From contig JBALVY010000003.1 of NCBI GenBank assembly GCA_036960375.1, positions 248,001 to 312,000 of the forward strand: DNA of 64,000 bases, given 5' to 3'. Within the stretch, counting starts at the first letter, position 1, and each line of letters begins with the position of its first letter. This DNA is from CAWVSB01 sp036960375. Lineage in GTDB: Bacteria > Pseudomonadota > Gammaproteobacteria > Pseudomonadales > CAWVSB01. A program made the translations under genes and the position numbers. Shown here one piece after another: positions 51,803-61,393 of the stretch. The notes below the pieces were generated by a model that had not been told where the DNA came from, searched no databases, and saw only the letters and a program-made list of their open reading frames with translations.

Positions 51803-54193
51803 ATGAATACTCACCTATCAAAAATCAAACAAACCGCCATCGCTACGAGCATAGCGGCAGTAATAGCTGGGGCGGGCAGCGTCCATGCGCAAGGGACAGC
51901 TGTGGTGCTGGAAGAAGTTATTGTTACTGCAGAAAGGCGTTCGGAAAGTGTGCAGGATATTGGTTTGTCGATATCGGCTTTTAGCGGGGATGGATTGTTG
52001 GATGCCGGCGTTTACGATGTATCACGCCTCGCCGCTCTCGTCCCGGGTGTCAATTACTCCTTTGCTGGTAATGATGCCAAATTTAACGTGCGTGGTGCCA
52101 ACTCTACCAATACCTTCTCTGATAATGGCTCTATCGTTGGTACCTATGTCGATGGTGTCTATAAACCGCGTGCGTCACAAACAACCGCTGCGTTTTACGA
52201 CATTCAACGAGTCGAATTCCTCAAAGGACCCCAGGGTACGCTGTATGGTCGTAACACTTTTGCCGGGGCCATGAATGTTTGGACCAATAAGCCAGATCTG
52301 GACGGTGTCAGTGGCGGCCTCGAAGTCGGTTACTCGCGTTTCAATACCGCGCGAATGGAGGCTGTCATTAACTATCCCGTCAGTGATAACTTTGGACTAC
52401 GTGTCGCGGGTTATACTGAAAGTGGTGATGGCTACATTGAAAACACTGCGGGTCCTAACTTGGGAGTGCCCGACGATAAGGCAATACGTATTAGTGCACT
52501 GTGGCAGGCAGGCGATGATGTAGATGTACTCTTGCGCTATTCTTCTATCAAGAAAGATGGTGCGTCAGCAGGTATTTTTGGCTACACAAACATCTGCGCT
52601 AATGTCACCGAACAAGGTATCACTGATCACAATGGCTCTGAGAAGAGATGTGACAGCTCACGGTTAGGCTCGAACGGCACACCGGAGTTCAAGGATCCGT
52701 GGACAATTTCACAAGATTACGCGCCCGATGATGAGTACGGGGAAGACAGTTTCGCGCTTACCGTTACTTGGGATACTGGTCCGGTAGCTATAACGTCCAT
52801 CACCTCGTACACAGATTTTGTGAACAATTTGCAATTCGATTTTGACTACAGTGCTGCCAATTATTCATTAGGCGGTTTTGATGAGTACTCGGAATCGTAC
52901 ACGCAGGAACTGCAGTTTACCTCAAACTACGATAGCGCCTTGCAGTGGACAGGCGGACTGTATTTGTCCAAAGACGAGACCCGATTCAGCTTCAATATAG
53001 TTAACACCCGTCTAGATGATGACAGTGGAGTCGAATGGGTCACTGGCCCGGATGGTAATGACTACCAATTGTTTTATCCAGGCACACCCATTTTAAATAA
53101 TATCTACAATCTCGATGGTGCCTGGGCCGATAACCAAATCCTCGAAACCGATACCAAGGGTATTTATGGCCAGCTCGAATATTCAGTGACGGATAGTCTG
53201 CGTTTGGTCGCTGGTGCGCGCTACAGCGATGAAGAGAAGGAGTTGAGCGCTGGTGGCTCACTCTATTATGGGGGTGCGATAAGCATAGTTCCGGGGATGT
53301 CGGGTGTGCAGGATCCTAATACCCCAGAAATCACCGATGCGAGAGACGTTTTTGTCTTCGACTATAGTGAAGGCTTGGAGGCGAAGGAAAGTTGGGATAA
53401 CACCTCATGGAAAGCTGCGGTTGAGTATGACCTGAATGATGGTTCCATGCTGTATGCTGTCGGGTCGACCGGTTTTCTTTCCGGCTCGATGAGCCCCTAT
53501 GGAGGTACTACCGACCCACAGGAATCTGAGATGTTTGAGGCCGGCATCAAGAGCATCTTTTTGGATGGCAGCTTGAAGTTCAATCTGGCGGCTTATTATA
53601 CTGAGTACACTAACCTGCTAACGCAGGAACAGAGACAGGTGGGCGATATCGTCTCGACCGTTAGCATCAATGGTGGTGATATTCAAGCCACGGGTCTTGA
53701 GCTGGATACGCAATACGTTGTTAACAATTGGACGCTTGATCTTAGGGCGGCCTGGCTGGATGCGGAGTTTGGCACCTATGGCCAGACCTATCCGTACCAG
53801 TTACTCGACGGCGAGGCAGTAGGTTTTGTCGATGTTGATGGGGAAACCCCCGGGTGGTCACCTGAATTCACGCTGTTTCTCGGTGGGTCTTATCTGTTTG
53901 AACTCGGTAACGGTGGAACGCTGACACCTCGGTTGCAGGTCTACTATAGTGATGAATTTGGCACGAGCAATCTGTATGCACCTGATAAGAATCAAATACA
54001 GCCGAGCTATACCAAAACGGACTTCAGCTTGACATGGCGTTCGGCCAACGATCAATATTCTTTGCAGGCTTTCATCGAGAATATTGAAAACGAGGCGGTG
54101 TTGGGTCGCGGTAACAACGGCGGCACCGACAATATACAAACTAGTTTCCTCTACCCTCAAAACTACGGTTTACGCTTCAAGGTGAGCTGGTAG
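51803..54193 (+). CDS. TonB-dependent outer-membrane receptor
   Basis: This 796-residue protein has a signal peptide ending AGAGSVHAQG, a TonB-box/plug start VLEEVIVTAERRSESVQD, plug segments VPGVNYSFAG and RVEFLKGPQGTLYGRNTFAG, and a C-terminal beta-barrel ending in Trp (FKVSW), the usual BamA recognition residue. AAAGGGAAA precedes the ATG. It should import an unknown organic ligand across the outer membrane. The LacI-type operator upstream suggests the ligand is the regulon's substrate or its precursor. A strong terminator follows. Confidence 0.93.
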   Translation: MNTHLSKIKQTAIATSIAAVIAGAGSVHAQGTAVVLEEVIVTAERRSESVQDIGLSISAFSGDGLLDAGVYDVSRLAALVPGVNYSFAGNDAKFNVRGANSTNTFSDNGSIVGTYVDGVYKPRASQTTAAFYDIQRVEFLKGPQGTLYGRNTFAGAMNVWTNKPDLDGVSGGLEVGYSRFNTARMEAVINYPVSDNFGLRVAGYTESGDGYIENTAGPNLGVPDDKAIRISALWQAGDDVDVLLRYSSIKKDGASAGIFGYTNICANVTEQGITDHNGSEKRCDSSRLGSNGTPEFKDPWTISQDYAPDDEYGEDSFALTVTWDTGPVAITSITSYTDFVNNLQFDFDYSAANYSLGGFDEYSESYTQELQFTSNYDSALQWTGGLYLSKDETRFSFNIVNTRLDDDSGVEWVTGPDGNDYQLFYPGTPILNNIYNLDGAWADNQILETDTKGIYGQLEYSVTDSLRLVAGARYSDEEKELSAGGSLYYGGAISIVPGMSGVQDPNTPEITDARDVFVFDYSEGLEAKESWDNTSWKAAVEYDLNDGSMLYAVGSTGFLSGSMSPYGGTTDPQESEMFEAGIKSIFLDGSLKFNLAAYYTEYTNLLTQEQRQVGDIVSTVSINGGDIQATGLELDTQYVVNNWTLDLRAAWLDAEFGTYGQTYPYQLLDGEAVGFVDVDGETPGWSPEFTLFLGGSYLFELGNGGTLTPRLQVYYSDEFGTSNLYAPDKNQIQPSYTKTDFSLTWRSANDQYSLQAFIENIENEAVLGRGNNGGTDNIQTSFLYPQNYGLRFKVSW

Positions 54194-54230
54194 TCACAAA
54201 CACCAGATAAACCTGTTTGTAAACACTATC

Positions 54231-54252
54231 AAGGGGCTTCGGCCCCTTTTTT
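54231..54252 (+). terminator. Intrinsic terminator after the TonB receptor
   Basis: AAGGGGC and GCCCCTT pair around a TTCG tetraloop, followed by a run of T. It ends the receptor transcript 38 bases after the stop codon. Confidence 0.92.
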
Positions 54253-54454
54253 ATTAAACGTCGTTGCTTCGACTTATCGGCCGTAAGAGCTGCCGACTGG
54301 AGTCGGCGGATGAACTCATTCGCAAACGATATTTTCCCTGTCACCTATATTGAGTAGGCCGCCCGGTCAGCTTACGTTGATTACAACTTAGGCGAAGTTG
54401 CAGGCCAGATTGGTTTGATATAAGGTTCAAGCCTTAGTGGGTAATGGAGCCAAC

Positions 54455-56197
54455 ATGAAGGAAGATAATGTAGCTGCGGGCCTACAGGTGCAAGGAAACT
54501 TAGACCAAGCGCTACAAACATTGGACAGATCGATCCAGCTAAAGTCTGATGATGCAAATACATACTTTAACCGTGGGCTTGTGCTAATGGAGTTAGGGCG
54601 ACCGCAAGCGGCGATGAAGAGCTATGAAAAGGCCATTCAACTGCAGCCTAATTTTGCCCAGGCTTACTATCATCTTGGCAAGGCACTGCAACAGTTAGAA
54701 CAGATGACGCTGGCTGCAGCAAGCTTCACGATGGCTATTCGCTTGAAGCCCGATTATGCAGAGGCTTACACTGACCGCGGTAATGCAGAAACAGAAATCG
54801 GGCAGCTAAAACACGCTGTTAAGAGCTATGGCCAGGCAATCCGCCTCAAACCCGATAATGCTGAGGTTTACCTCTGCCGTGCTACTGCACTGCTAAAGCT
54901 AGGACAATTGCAGGAGTCGGTGTCAAGCTGTGACCAGGCGATCCACCTCAAGCCCGGTTATGCTGAAGCTTACCTCTACCGTGCTCGTGTACTTTTAGCG
55001 CTAGGGCAATTGCAGGAGTCGGTGTCTATCTGTGACCAGGCGATCCAGCTCAAACCCGATTATGTAGAGGCTTACAGTGCCCGTGGTGATGCACATAGAG
55101 GTTTAGGGCAGCTGCAGGCAGCGATACAAAGTTATGAGCAGGCTATCCATTTAAAGCCTGGCCTTGCAGTGGCACATTACAGTCTTAGTACTCTCAAGGA
55201 CTACCAACCAGACGATGTCCAGATTGGGCTGATGGAAGCTATGCATACCCATGCAGAAACGAGTGAATCAGATCAAGTGCGGTTTAGCTTCGCTCTGGCC
55301 AAGGCTTATGAGGATTTGGCTGACTATGATAAAAGTTTTCAATACCTAAAGGCAGGTAATAGCGGGCGCAAAAAGCAGCTCAACTACCATATAGATGATG
55401 ACAGAAAAATGATCAGCAGTATCAGGCGAATTTTCACCTCAGCAAGCCTGCCCTCTGCGCTCGCCACCGATGGCAATCCTTCAATCCAGCCAATTTTCAT
55501 CGTCGGCATGCTGCGCTCCGGGACATCACTTGTGGAACAAATTCTAGCCAGTCACAGTCAGGTTCATGGTGCAGGTGAATTGAGTACCTTATTTAGACTG
55601 GTGCGTCCGCTGTTAGTAAAGCGGGATGATAAGGAGGCTGTGCAGCACTTGTCCCGCAGCGAAATTGAAAAAGTGCGCGTTGGTTATCTTTCAGCATTGC
55701 AGGAATTAAAGGTACCTGAGAAAATTATTACCGACAAAATGCCCCTTAACTTCCGCTTGATCGGGTTTATTCTGTGTGCATTCCCAAAGGCGAAAATTAT
55801 CCATCTGAAGAGAGACCCAACAGCAACCTGCTGGTCCAACTACAAGCATTATTTTCCCGCCGAAGCCAATGGATTTGCCTATGATTTGGAGGATCTTGCA
55901 GAATTTCACAAGCTGTACACCGACCTAATGATGTTCTGGCGTGAACGCTTCCCGAATACAATTTATGACCTCTGCTATGAGGACTTAACCGAAAATCAAC
56001 AAGCCGAAACCCGCAAGCTTCTAGCGTTTTGTGACCTTGATTGGCAGCCGCAGTGTCTCGACTTCCACAGCACGAAAAGGCCGGTGACAACAATGAGTGC
56101 TACTCAGGTTCGGAAAAAGATGTACCAGGGTAGCTCTGAGGCTTGGAGAAAATACGCGGCGCATCTGCAGCCTCTAACGCAGAGGTTGGGATATTAG
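54455..56197 (+). CDS. TPR-repeat sulfotransferase
   Basis: Starting at the ATG at 54455, with GGAG five bases before, the product has 580 residues. An earlier GTG at 54437 is less likely. Residues 1-250 are about seven TPR repeats of 34 residues with AIQLKPD/AIRLKPD helices. The C-terminal domain is a sulfotransferase: IFIVGMLRSGTSLVEQILAS is the PAPS 5'-phosphosulfate loop and IIHLKRDPTATCWSNYKHYF the 3'-phosphate region. Such proteins sulfate peptides or glycans. It is the last gene of the segment, with no obvious link to the compartment. The TPR units are also similar in DNA, so they may have expanded recently. Confidence 0.85.
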   Translation: MKEDNVAAGLQVQGNLDQALQTLDRSIQLKSDDANTYFNRGLVLMELGRPQAAMKSYEKAIQLQPNFAQAYYHLGKALQQLEQMTLAAASFTMAIRLKPDYAEAYTDRGNAETEIGQLKHAVKSYGQAIRLKPDNAEVYLCRATALLKLGQLQESVSSCDQAIHLKPGYAEAYLYRARVLLALGQLQESVSICDQAIQLKPDYVEAYSARGDAHRGLGQLQAAIQSYEQAIHLKPGLAVAHYSLSTLKDYQPDDVQIGLMEAMHTHAETSESDQVRFSFALAKAYEDLADYDKSFQYLKAGNSGRKKQLNYHIDDDRKMISSIRRIFTSASLPSALATDGNPSIQPIFIVGMLRSGTSLVEQILASHSQVHGAGELSTLFRLVRPLLVKRDDKEAVQHLSRSEIEKVRVGYLSALQELKVPEKIITDKMPLNFRLIGFILCAFPKAKIIHLKRDPTATCWSNYKHYFPAEANGFAYDLEDLAEFHKLYTDLMMFWRERFPNTIYDLCYEDLTENQQAETRKLLAFCDLDWQPQCLDFHSTKRPVTTMSATQVRKKMYQGSSEAWRKYAAHLQPLTQRLGY

Positions 56198-56236
56198 GGT
56201 CTGAGTTTTAACCTTTGCTCCACTCTAACAATCACG

Positions 56237-56434
56237 GTGACACAAGACGAATTAATCCATGCCGACCGTCACGGCGCCCTGGTGATTCCGCACGACGTGA
56301 TTCCACGCCTCAAGGCAGCGATCGATACGGTTGTTGCGAACGAAGCCATCGTTCTCGGACCCGCGCGCGAGGCGGGTTTCAACATCGACAGGCTCGAAGA
56401 GGCCTGGGCCAAGTTCGAAGCGGCGAGGACCTGA
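56237..56434 (+). pseudogene. C-terminal fragment of an RraA-family protein
   Basis: The 65-residue frame reads LIHADRHGALVIPHDVIP, then a helix LKAAIDTVVANEAIVLG and FEAART at the end, matching the C-terminal third of RraA-like/HMG-aldolase family proteins. The N-terminal two thirds with the active site are missing. Its base composition is visibly richer in G and C than both neighbours. It lies at the right edge of the BMC segment and is probably debris from an earlier exchange. Confidence 0.65.
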
Positions 56435-56523
56435 GCATGGAGGGTGTGCGCCCAAGAGTTTTGGTCGCCAGGAAGCTGCCCCCGGATTTAGGTTTGGGTC
56501 GCCATATGTTGTTTATCAGTTGA

Positions 56524-56621
56524 AAATTATTGCTGACTGCGGTCATTTGAGTACACTGGAAGCGCCTGCTAGGGTTAACGCACTATTGCAAGCGTGGCAA
56601 AATACATAAAAGGAATCACCA
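56524..56621 (+). repeat. Right copy of the direct repeat: 3' fragment of the alpha/beta hydrolase gene
   Basis: The reading frame encodes IIADCGHLSTLEAPARVNAL and the same QNT-type end as the complete hydrolase at 38326-39039, followed by AAAAGGAATCACC and directly by the aldolase ATG. No upstream part of the hydrolase is present. It is a remnant that marks the junction. Confidence 0.85.
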
Positions 56622-57400
56622 TGAGTCGAGTCAATCCCCATAATAACTTCCGTCAGCGCCTGCTAGCGGGTGACCTACTCATTGGATGCTTTGCTAAAAC
56701 CCCCTCTATGATGATTGCAGAAGTCTTGGCTCAGACCGATTTGGATGTAGTTTGCATCGATGCCGAACACTCTCCTTTTGATAGAAAGGATATAGATGCC
56801 TCTCTATTGGCCTACCGGTCGACACATATGCCCTCATTGGTTCGGGTGCCTTCATCTGCCCCGGAACACATTCTTAACGCCTTGGACTGCGGCGCTACCG
56901 GCATCGTAATTCCCCATGTGCAGTCAGCGGAAAAAGCACGCGAGTGTGCGCAAGTATCCCGTTTTGGTGATGGCGGCAGAGGCTACGCAGGTTCAACCCG
57001 GGCGGCCTCCTATATGGGCCACACGATTGCTGAAAATCTGGAATTAAACCGTCAAGAGAATGTCGTTATCGCTCAAATAGAGGACCTGCCGGCCCTGGAT
57101 TGTATTGACGAAATTGCCGCCGTCGAAGGAATAGACTGCTTGTTTATCGGCATGATGGATTTGACTGTTGCTTTTGGAGCCAGTAGCGCGAAAGATACAT
57201 TAGTGGTCGAGGCTGCTGAGAAAGTGTGTGTGGCAGCTCGAAGTGCCGGGCGTCGTGTGGGTATATTTGTGCCCAGTACAGACGATATCCCTTATTGGGT
57301 TGAGCGGGGCGTTTCGCTATTCCTTATGGCATCAGACCATGCGTTTATTAAGCAAGGTGCTGCAAAATTGGTAGAGAGTGCTCGTTCAAGTTTTTCCTGA
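56621..57400 (+). CDS. HpcH/HpaI-family aldolase
   Basis: The 259-residue protein starts at the ATG at 56621, preceded by AAAAGGAATCACC; the in-frame ATG at 56594 belongs to the duplicated hydrolase fragment. Family segments are VCIDAEHSPFDRKDID with the catalytic His, the glycine-rich GATGIVIPHVQSAEKA, VIAQIEDL with a metal-binding acid, and FIGMMDLTVAFG. Class II pyruvate aldolases of this family cleave or form 2-keto-3-deoxy or 4-hydroxy-2-oxo acids with a divalent metal. It opens the right half of the regulon and once may have followed the hydrolase gene. Confidence 0.88.
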   Translation: MSRVNPHNNFRQRLLAGDLLIGCFAKTPSMMIAEVLAQTDLDVVCIDAEHSPFDRKDIDASLLAYRSTHMPSLVRVPSSAPEHILNALDCGATGIVIPHVQSAEKARECAQVSRFGDGGRGYAGSTRAASYMGHTIAENLELNRQENVVIAQIEDLPALDCIDEIAAVEGIDCLFIGMMDLTVAFGASSAKDTLVVEAAEKVCVAARSAGRRVGIFVPSTDDIPYWVERGVSLFLMASDHAFIKQGAAKLVESARSSFS

Positions 57401-57493
57401 TATAGCGCAATGGCTTATACCTTGTTACTTGCGCTTAAGTGGAGCGGGATGATACAAGGGTAAAGCTTTTTCGCTCCAAGAAGATTGTGATTT

Positions 57494-58519
57494 ATGGCCA
57501 AGGCTAAAAAAGCATCGGTAAAAGGTAAGTCTACGTCGTATTGCGTGGCCGAAGAGGCGGGTGTGTCACAGTCCGCTGTGTCACGTGCTTATAAGCCGGG
57601 TGGCAGTGTCTCTAAGGCCACGCGTGAGAAAATATTCACTGCCGCGAAGAAACTGGGTTATCAACCTAATGCGATTGCCCGAAGCCTAATCAGTAAACGC
57701 TCTAATATGATCGGTATTGTCATGGCCGATATTACAAACCCATTTTATCCTGCCGTTTTGGAAATGTTTTTGGAGCGCCTGCAAGCAGAGGGGCTTCGAG
57801 GAATTGTGCTGATGGCTTCGCGGGATCAACAAGTCGATGATCTTTTACCCCAGCTACTGGAGTATCAGATTGATGGGCTGGTGATTACCTCGGCAACGCT
57901 GTCAACGGCCATGGCTGATCGTTGTTCTTCCATGGGCGTACCGGTTGTGCTGTTTAATCGCTCGATACCCGACAGTAATTCCAGTTCCGTTTGCTGCGAT
58001 AATCAAGGTGCGGCCAGGCAGGTGGCAGATCTTTTTGTGAAATCTGAATTTACGCGAATAGCTTACATAGCCGGAGTAGAGGAAACCTCGACTAATCGAG
58101 AGCGAGAGGAGGGATTCTATCGTCGGCTTAAGAATGCGGGTCTAAGCGCTGACAGAGCGGTGGGAAACTATACCTACGAAGGCGGTTACCAGGCCGCGTT
58201 AGATCTTGCGGAGAAGGGTGACTACCCCGAGGCCATTTTTTGTGCCAACGACATCATGGCCATGGGTGCAATGGATGCTATTCGCTCAAGGCTCAATTTG
58301 ACGGTTCCAGACGATGTTGCCATTGTTGGCTTCGACGATATAGAGAACGCCAGTTGGCCCCTCTACGATTTGACGACCGTTCAGCCACCGGTGGAGCGAA
58401 TGGTTCAGCGAACCGTCGATAACCTGGTTGAGAGTCAGGGCGCCGAGGGACCCCAGCAAGTGACGGAAACCCTCGCAGCCAGAATCGTATTTCGCGGCTC
58501 GGCCGTTGCACCAGGCTAG
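57494..58519 (+). CDS. LacI-family transcriptional regulator (second copy)
   Basis: This 341-residue regulator has a LacI helix-turn-helix (SYCVAEEAGVSQSAVSRAYK) and hinge YQPNAIARSLISKRSN, then an effector domain ending VGFDDIENASWPLYDLTTV. It is a close paralogue of the regulator at 37243-38289, with the same spacing and hinge. It is followed by operator site 4 and the symporter gene, so it is the best candidate for binding that site. The two regulators may compete for the same operators. Confidence 0.93.
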   Translation: MAKAKKASVKGKSTSYCVAEEAGVSQSAVSRAYKPGGSVSKATREKIFTAAKKLGYQPNAIARSLISKRSNMIGIVMADITNPFYPAVLEMFLERLQAEGLRGIVLMASRDQQVDDLLPQLLEYQIDGLVITSATLSTAMADRCSSMGVPVVLFNRSIPDSNSSSVCCDNQGAARQVADLFVKSEFTRIAYIAGVEETSTNREREEGFYRRLKNAGLSADRAVGNYTYEGGYQAALDLAEKGDYPEAIFCANDIMAMGAMDAIRSRLNLTVPDDVAIVGFDDIENASWPLYDLTTVQPPVERMVQRTVDNLVESQGAEGPQQVTETLAARIVFRGSAVAPG

Positions 58520-58548
58520 CGCGTTTCGGCCCTTTTTTTAATTCATTA

Positions 58549-58565
58549 TTGCATTCGAAGTCATT
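58549..58565. promoter_or_regulatory. Candidate LacI operator, site 4
   Basis: TTGCATTCGAAGTCATT lies 30 bases after the LacI stop codon and about 150 bases before the symporter start. It is the exact complement of site 1. A CCCTTTTTTTA run before it may weakly end the LacI transcript. Confidence 0.65.
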
Positions 58566-58716
58566 TGTCGTAGAATGACCCTTACATCTGACAGTGTGTG
58601 TCCCTTGTTCATGTGAACGCGAAGGGCATGTCCATTATTACAATAATAGCCAGTTGCCCAAGGGCAGTCTGGGGTTAGCCGGCCTTACATTACTGGCAGC
58701 CACAAGGGAGAATACA

Positions 58717-60324
58717 ATGCCTGAATTTGGTGTTCTAAACTGGACCATATTGGTCTGCTATATCTTTGCCAATTTGGTACTCGGCTATTATTTGGGCCGA
58801 AAGGTTGAGTCCACAGAAAGTTTTTTTCTGGGCAACAAAACCACGCCCTGGTGGGCTATTGGTATTTCTGTCATCGCCACCTATGTAAGTGCCCTGTCTT
58901 TTTTGGGCGGGCCGGCCTGGGCTTATACCGACGGCCTATCGGTCATGATGATTCACATGAATTATCCCTTGGTGATAATTCTGGTCATTACTCTGTTTTT
59001 ACCATTTTTCTATAACAGCGGTGTTGCCTCTATTTATGAGTACCAGGAGCGCCGTTTTGGTGCCAAGTCGCGCTCGGTTATTGCCGCTATATTTCTGATA
59101 ACACAAGGTTTTAGTGCCGCAGCCATTCTTTATGCGACTTCTTTGGTACTGCAGTTCATCACCGGTATAGATGTTACCTATGCCATTTTCATCGTTACTA
59201 TCATCGCCCTGATTTATACCGTGATGGGTGGAATAACTGCGGTTATATGGACTGACGTCATTCAAGGTGTGGTTCTTTTTATTGGCGCAGGTATTATTTT
59301 GTATGCACTGGTAACCACTATGCCCGGATCGCTGCACGAATCGCTGGTGCAAATGAAGGCTTTGGGTAAAACAGACCCGTTTAACTTCTCTTTTGATTTT
59401 ACCCAAGTGACCACCGTTTGGTCGGGAATTATCGCTATGACCGTATTCCATGTGACTGTCTATGGTGTCAACCAGATGATGGCCCAGCGAACATTGGCGG
59501 CCAAAAACTTGGGCGACGCGAAAAAATCCTATTTGTTAATGGGTTTTGTAGCGTTCTTTATTTACTTCTTGTTCATCGTTCTCGGTGTTCTATTTTACGC
59601 TTACTATGACGGCAAAGAATTTGAAAATGGCAATACGATTATCCTGCAGTTTGCAGCAAATTACGGTATGCCAGGCTTAATGGGTATATTGGCAGCAGCA
59701 GTGATGGCCGCCTCTATGTCGACTTTGGATTCGGCGTTTAATTCAATGTCTACCGTATCGATTGTAGATTTCTACCAGAGGTATTTTCGACCGGATGAGA
59801 GCGACGAACATTACTTAAAGGCCTCGCGCTGGTTTACCTTATTCTGGGCTGCCGCGATTATTACGCCAGCTATTATGTTCTCTACCACTACCGGCTCAAT
59901 ATTGGAGACCTTATCTAAAGTAGGCTCGTACTTTGTTGGTGCAAAACTGGCGATGTACGGTATGGGCTTCTTTTCCAAGCATACGACTGAGCGCGGTTTG
60001 TTAGTTGGTGTGGCGGCGGGCTTTGCGGTTGTATGGACAGTAGCGGCAACAACAGATATCGCCTGGCCCTGGTATACGCTCATTGGTGCGGGAACGAATA
60101 TTCTGGTGTCATGGCCCGTCAGTCTCCTGTTGGATGGCCGGCAAGCCGAGTGGTCCCCTTATAGTGTGCCGGGCCAAAAGGCCAAATTTAAAGCTGAGAA
60201 TCTGGCAGAGAAAGAAAATGGCTGGTATGTCGTACCCGGACGGATAGATAAAATCAGCTATCTCTTGCTGGCATTCTTTTTCGCCAGCTTCCTGTTCCTG
60301 TATCTATTTAATGCAATGATCTAA
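58717..60324 (+). CDS. Sodium:solute symporter (SSS family)
   Basis: Starting at the ATG at 58717, preceded by AAGGGAGAA, the product has 535 residues and about thirteen to fourteen membrane helices. SSS motifs are visible in STESFFLGNKTTPWWAIGIS, the unwound helix region VSALSFLGGPAWAY, and AAAVMAASMSTLDSAFNSMS, the helix-8 sodium-site segment. It imports an organic solute with sodium across the inner membrane. Its place under operator site 4, before four catabolic genes, makes it the uptake step for the unknown substrate. Confidence 0.9.
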   Translation: MPEFGVLNWTILVCYIFANLVLGYYLGRKVESTESFFLGNKTTPWWAIGISVIATYVSALSFLGGPAWAYTDGLSVMMIHMNYPLVIILVITLFLPFFYNSGVASIYEYQERRFGAKSRSVIAAIFLITQGFSAAAILYATSLVLQFITGIDVTYAIFIVTIIALIYTVMGGITAVIWTDVIQGVVLFIGAGIILYALVTTMPGSLHESLVQMKALGKTDPFNFSFDFTQVTTVWSGIIAMTVFHVTVYGVNQMMAQRTLAAKNLGDAKKSYLLMGFVAFFIYFLFIVLGVLFYAYYDGKEFENGNTIILQFAANYGMPGLMGILAAAVMAASMSTLDSAFNSMSTVSIVDFYQRYFRPDESDEHYLKASRWFTLFWAAAIITPAIMFSTTTGSILETLSKVGSYFVGAKLAMYGMGFFSKHTTERGLLVGVAAGFAVVWTVAATTDIAWPWYTLIGAGTNILVSWPVSLLLDGRQAEWSPYSVPGQKAKFKAENLAEKENGWYVVPGRIDKISYLLLAFFFASFLFLYLFNAMI

Positions 60325-60358
60325 AGGTGGTGGATATGCGTCCACCCTCGAGGAAAGA

Positions 60359-61378
60359 ATGAGTCAGTATCAAGAAAGTAAGGCGCTGGTACAGCGCTAT
60401 TATGAGGAGTTGGCGACTGCCAATTCTGACACTATCGCCAGTGTAATAACGCGCTATACGGCAGACGACTATCAGTGGAATGGTGTCTACCCCTGGAACG
60501 AACAGTACAGTGCTGACGATGTGGCAGGGGCATTCTGGCAGCCATTTTTAGATTCATGGTCGTCTGTTCAGCGGCGGCAAGATGTCTTTATAGCCGGTAC
60601 TAATGAAATCGATGGTAGCGAGTGGACCTTGAGCATGGGCCACTTGATGGGGCTTAGGGACGCAACTTGGTTGGGCATTCCCGCGACACGAAAAATGGGC
60701 TTTCTTCGCTATGCAGATTTTAACTGTGTGCAAGATGGCAAGATTACACGCTCCGGTTTTTTCTGTGACATTATTTCGGTAATGAATCAGGCGGGGATTC
60801 ACCCCTTGCCCCCGCAAACCGGTGCGTCTTTTATCTACCCCGGGCCGATGACGCATGACGGCCTTTTGTTCGATGCTCAGGATGAAGCCGAGAGTCAAAA
60901 AACTCGGGACTTGGTGAACCGCATGATTGCCGATCTCACCGAGTTGAATGTATCCGGCAATAATATGCCACCGTCTGAATTACTCGCTCGTACCTGGCAT
61001 AACGATATGATTTGGTATGGCCCAGCAGGTATAGGCGCAACCTATACCATTGAGCGCTATCAAGAGCAGCATCAGTACCCCTTTCGTCAGGGCTTGAAAG
61101 ACAAAACGTATAATGGTCATGTTTGTCGTGTGGCAGAAGGTAACTATTGTGGATTTTTTGGCTGGCCCAATCTTAGCAATACACCCACAGGTGGTTTTTT
61201 AGGTTTGCCTGCCAGCGATGTTCGGGCAGATATGCGTGTGGTTGATGTCTATCGGCGCGACGGAGATAAGTTGGCCGAAAACTGGGTTTTTATCGATTTT
61301 CCCTATTGGCTGAAGCAACAGGGGCTGGATATTCTTGAGCGTAGTGCATCCATATCTGGCACTAGCACGGGGCTTTAA
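60359..61378 (+). CDS. Double SnoaL-like protein without BMC module
   Basis: This 339-residue protein holds two SnoaL-like domains (about residues 1-150 and 180-325). The second, with IWYGPAGIGATYTI, GFLGLPA and WVFIDFPYWLKQQG, is clearly homologous to the second domain of the BMC protein at 47329-48543. It lacks the C-terminal module shared by the BMC proteins, so it is likely cytoplasmic. It is 34 bases after the symporter gene in the same operon. The reaction is unknown. Confidence 0.75.
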   Translation: MSQYQESKALVQRYYEELATANSDTIASVITRYTADDYQWNGVYPWNEQYSADDVAGAFWQPFLDSWSSVQRRQDVFIAGTNEIDGSEWTLSMGHLMGLRDATWLGIPATRKMGFLRYADFNCVQDGKITRSGFFCDIISVMNQAGIHPLPPQTGASFIYPGPMTHDGLLFDAQDEAESQKTRDLVNRMIADLTELNVSGNNMPPSELLARTWHNDMIWYGPAGIGATYTIERYQEQHQYPFRQGLKDKTYNGHVCRVAEGNYCGFFGWPNLSNTPTGGFLGLPASDVRADMRVVDVYRRDGDKLAENWVFIDFPYWLKQQGLDILERSASISGTSTGL

Positions 61379-61393
61379 GAGTGGAAAATAATG

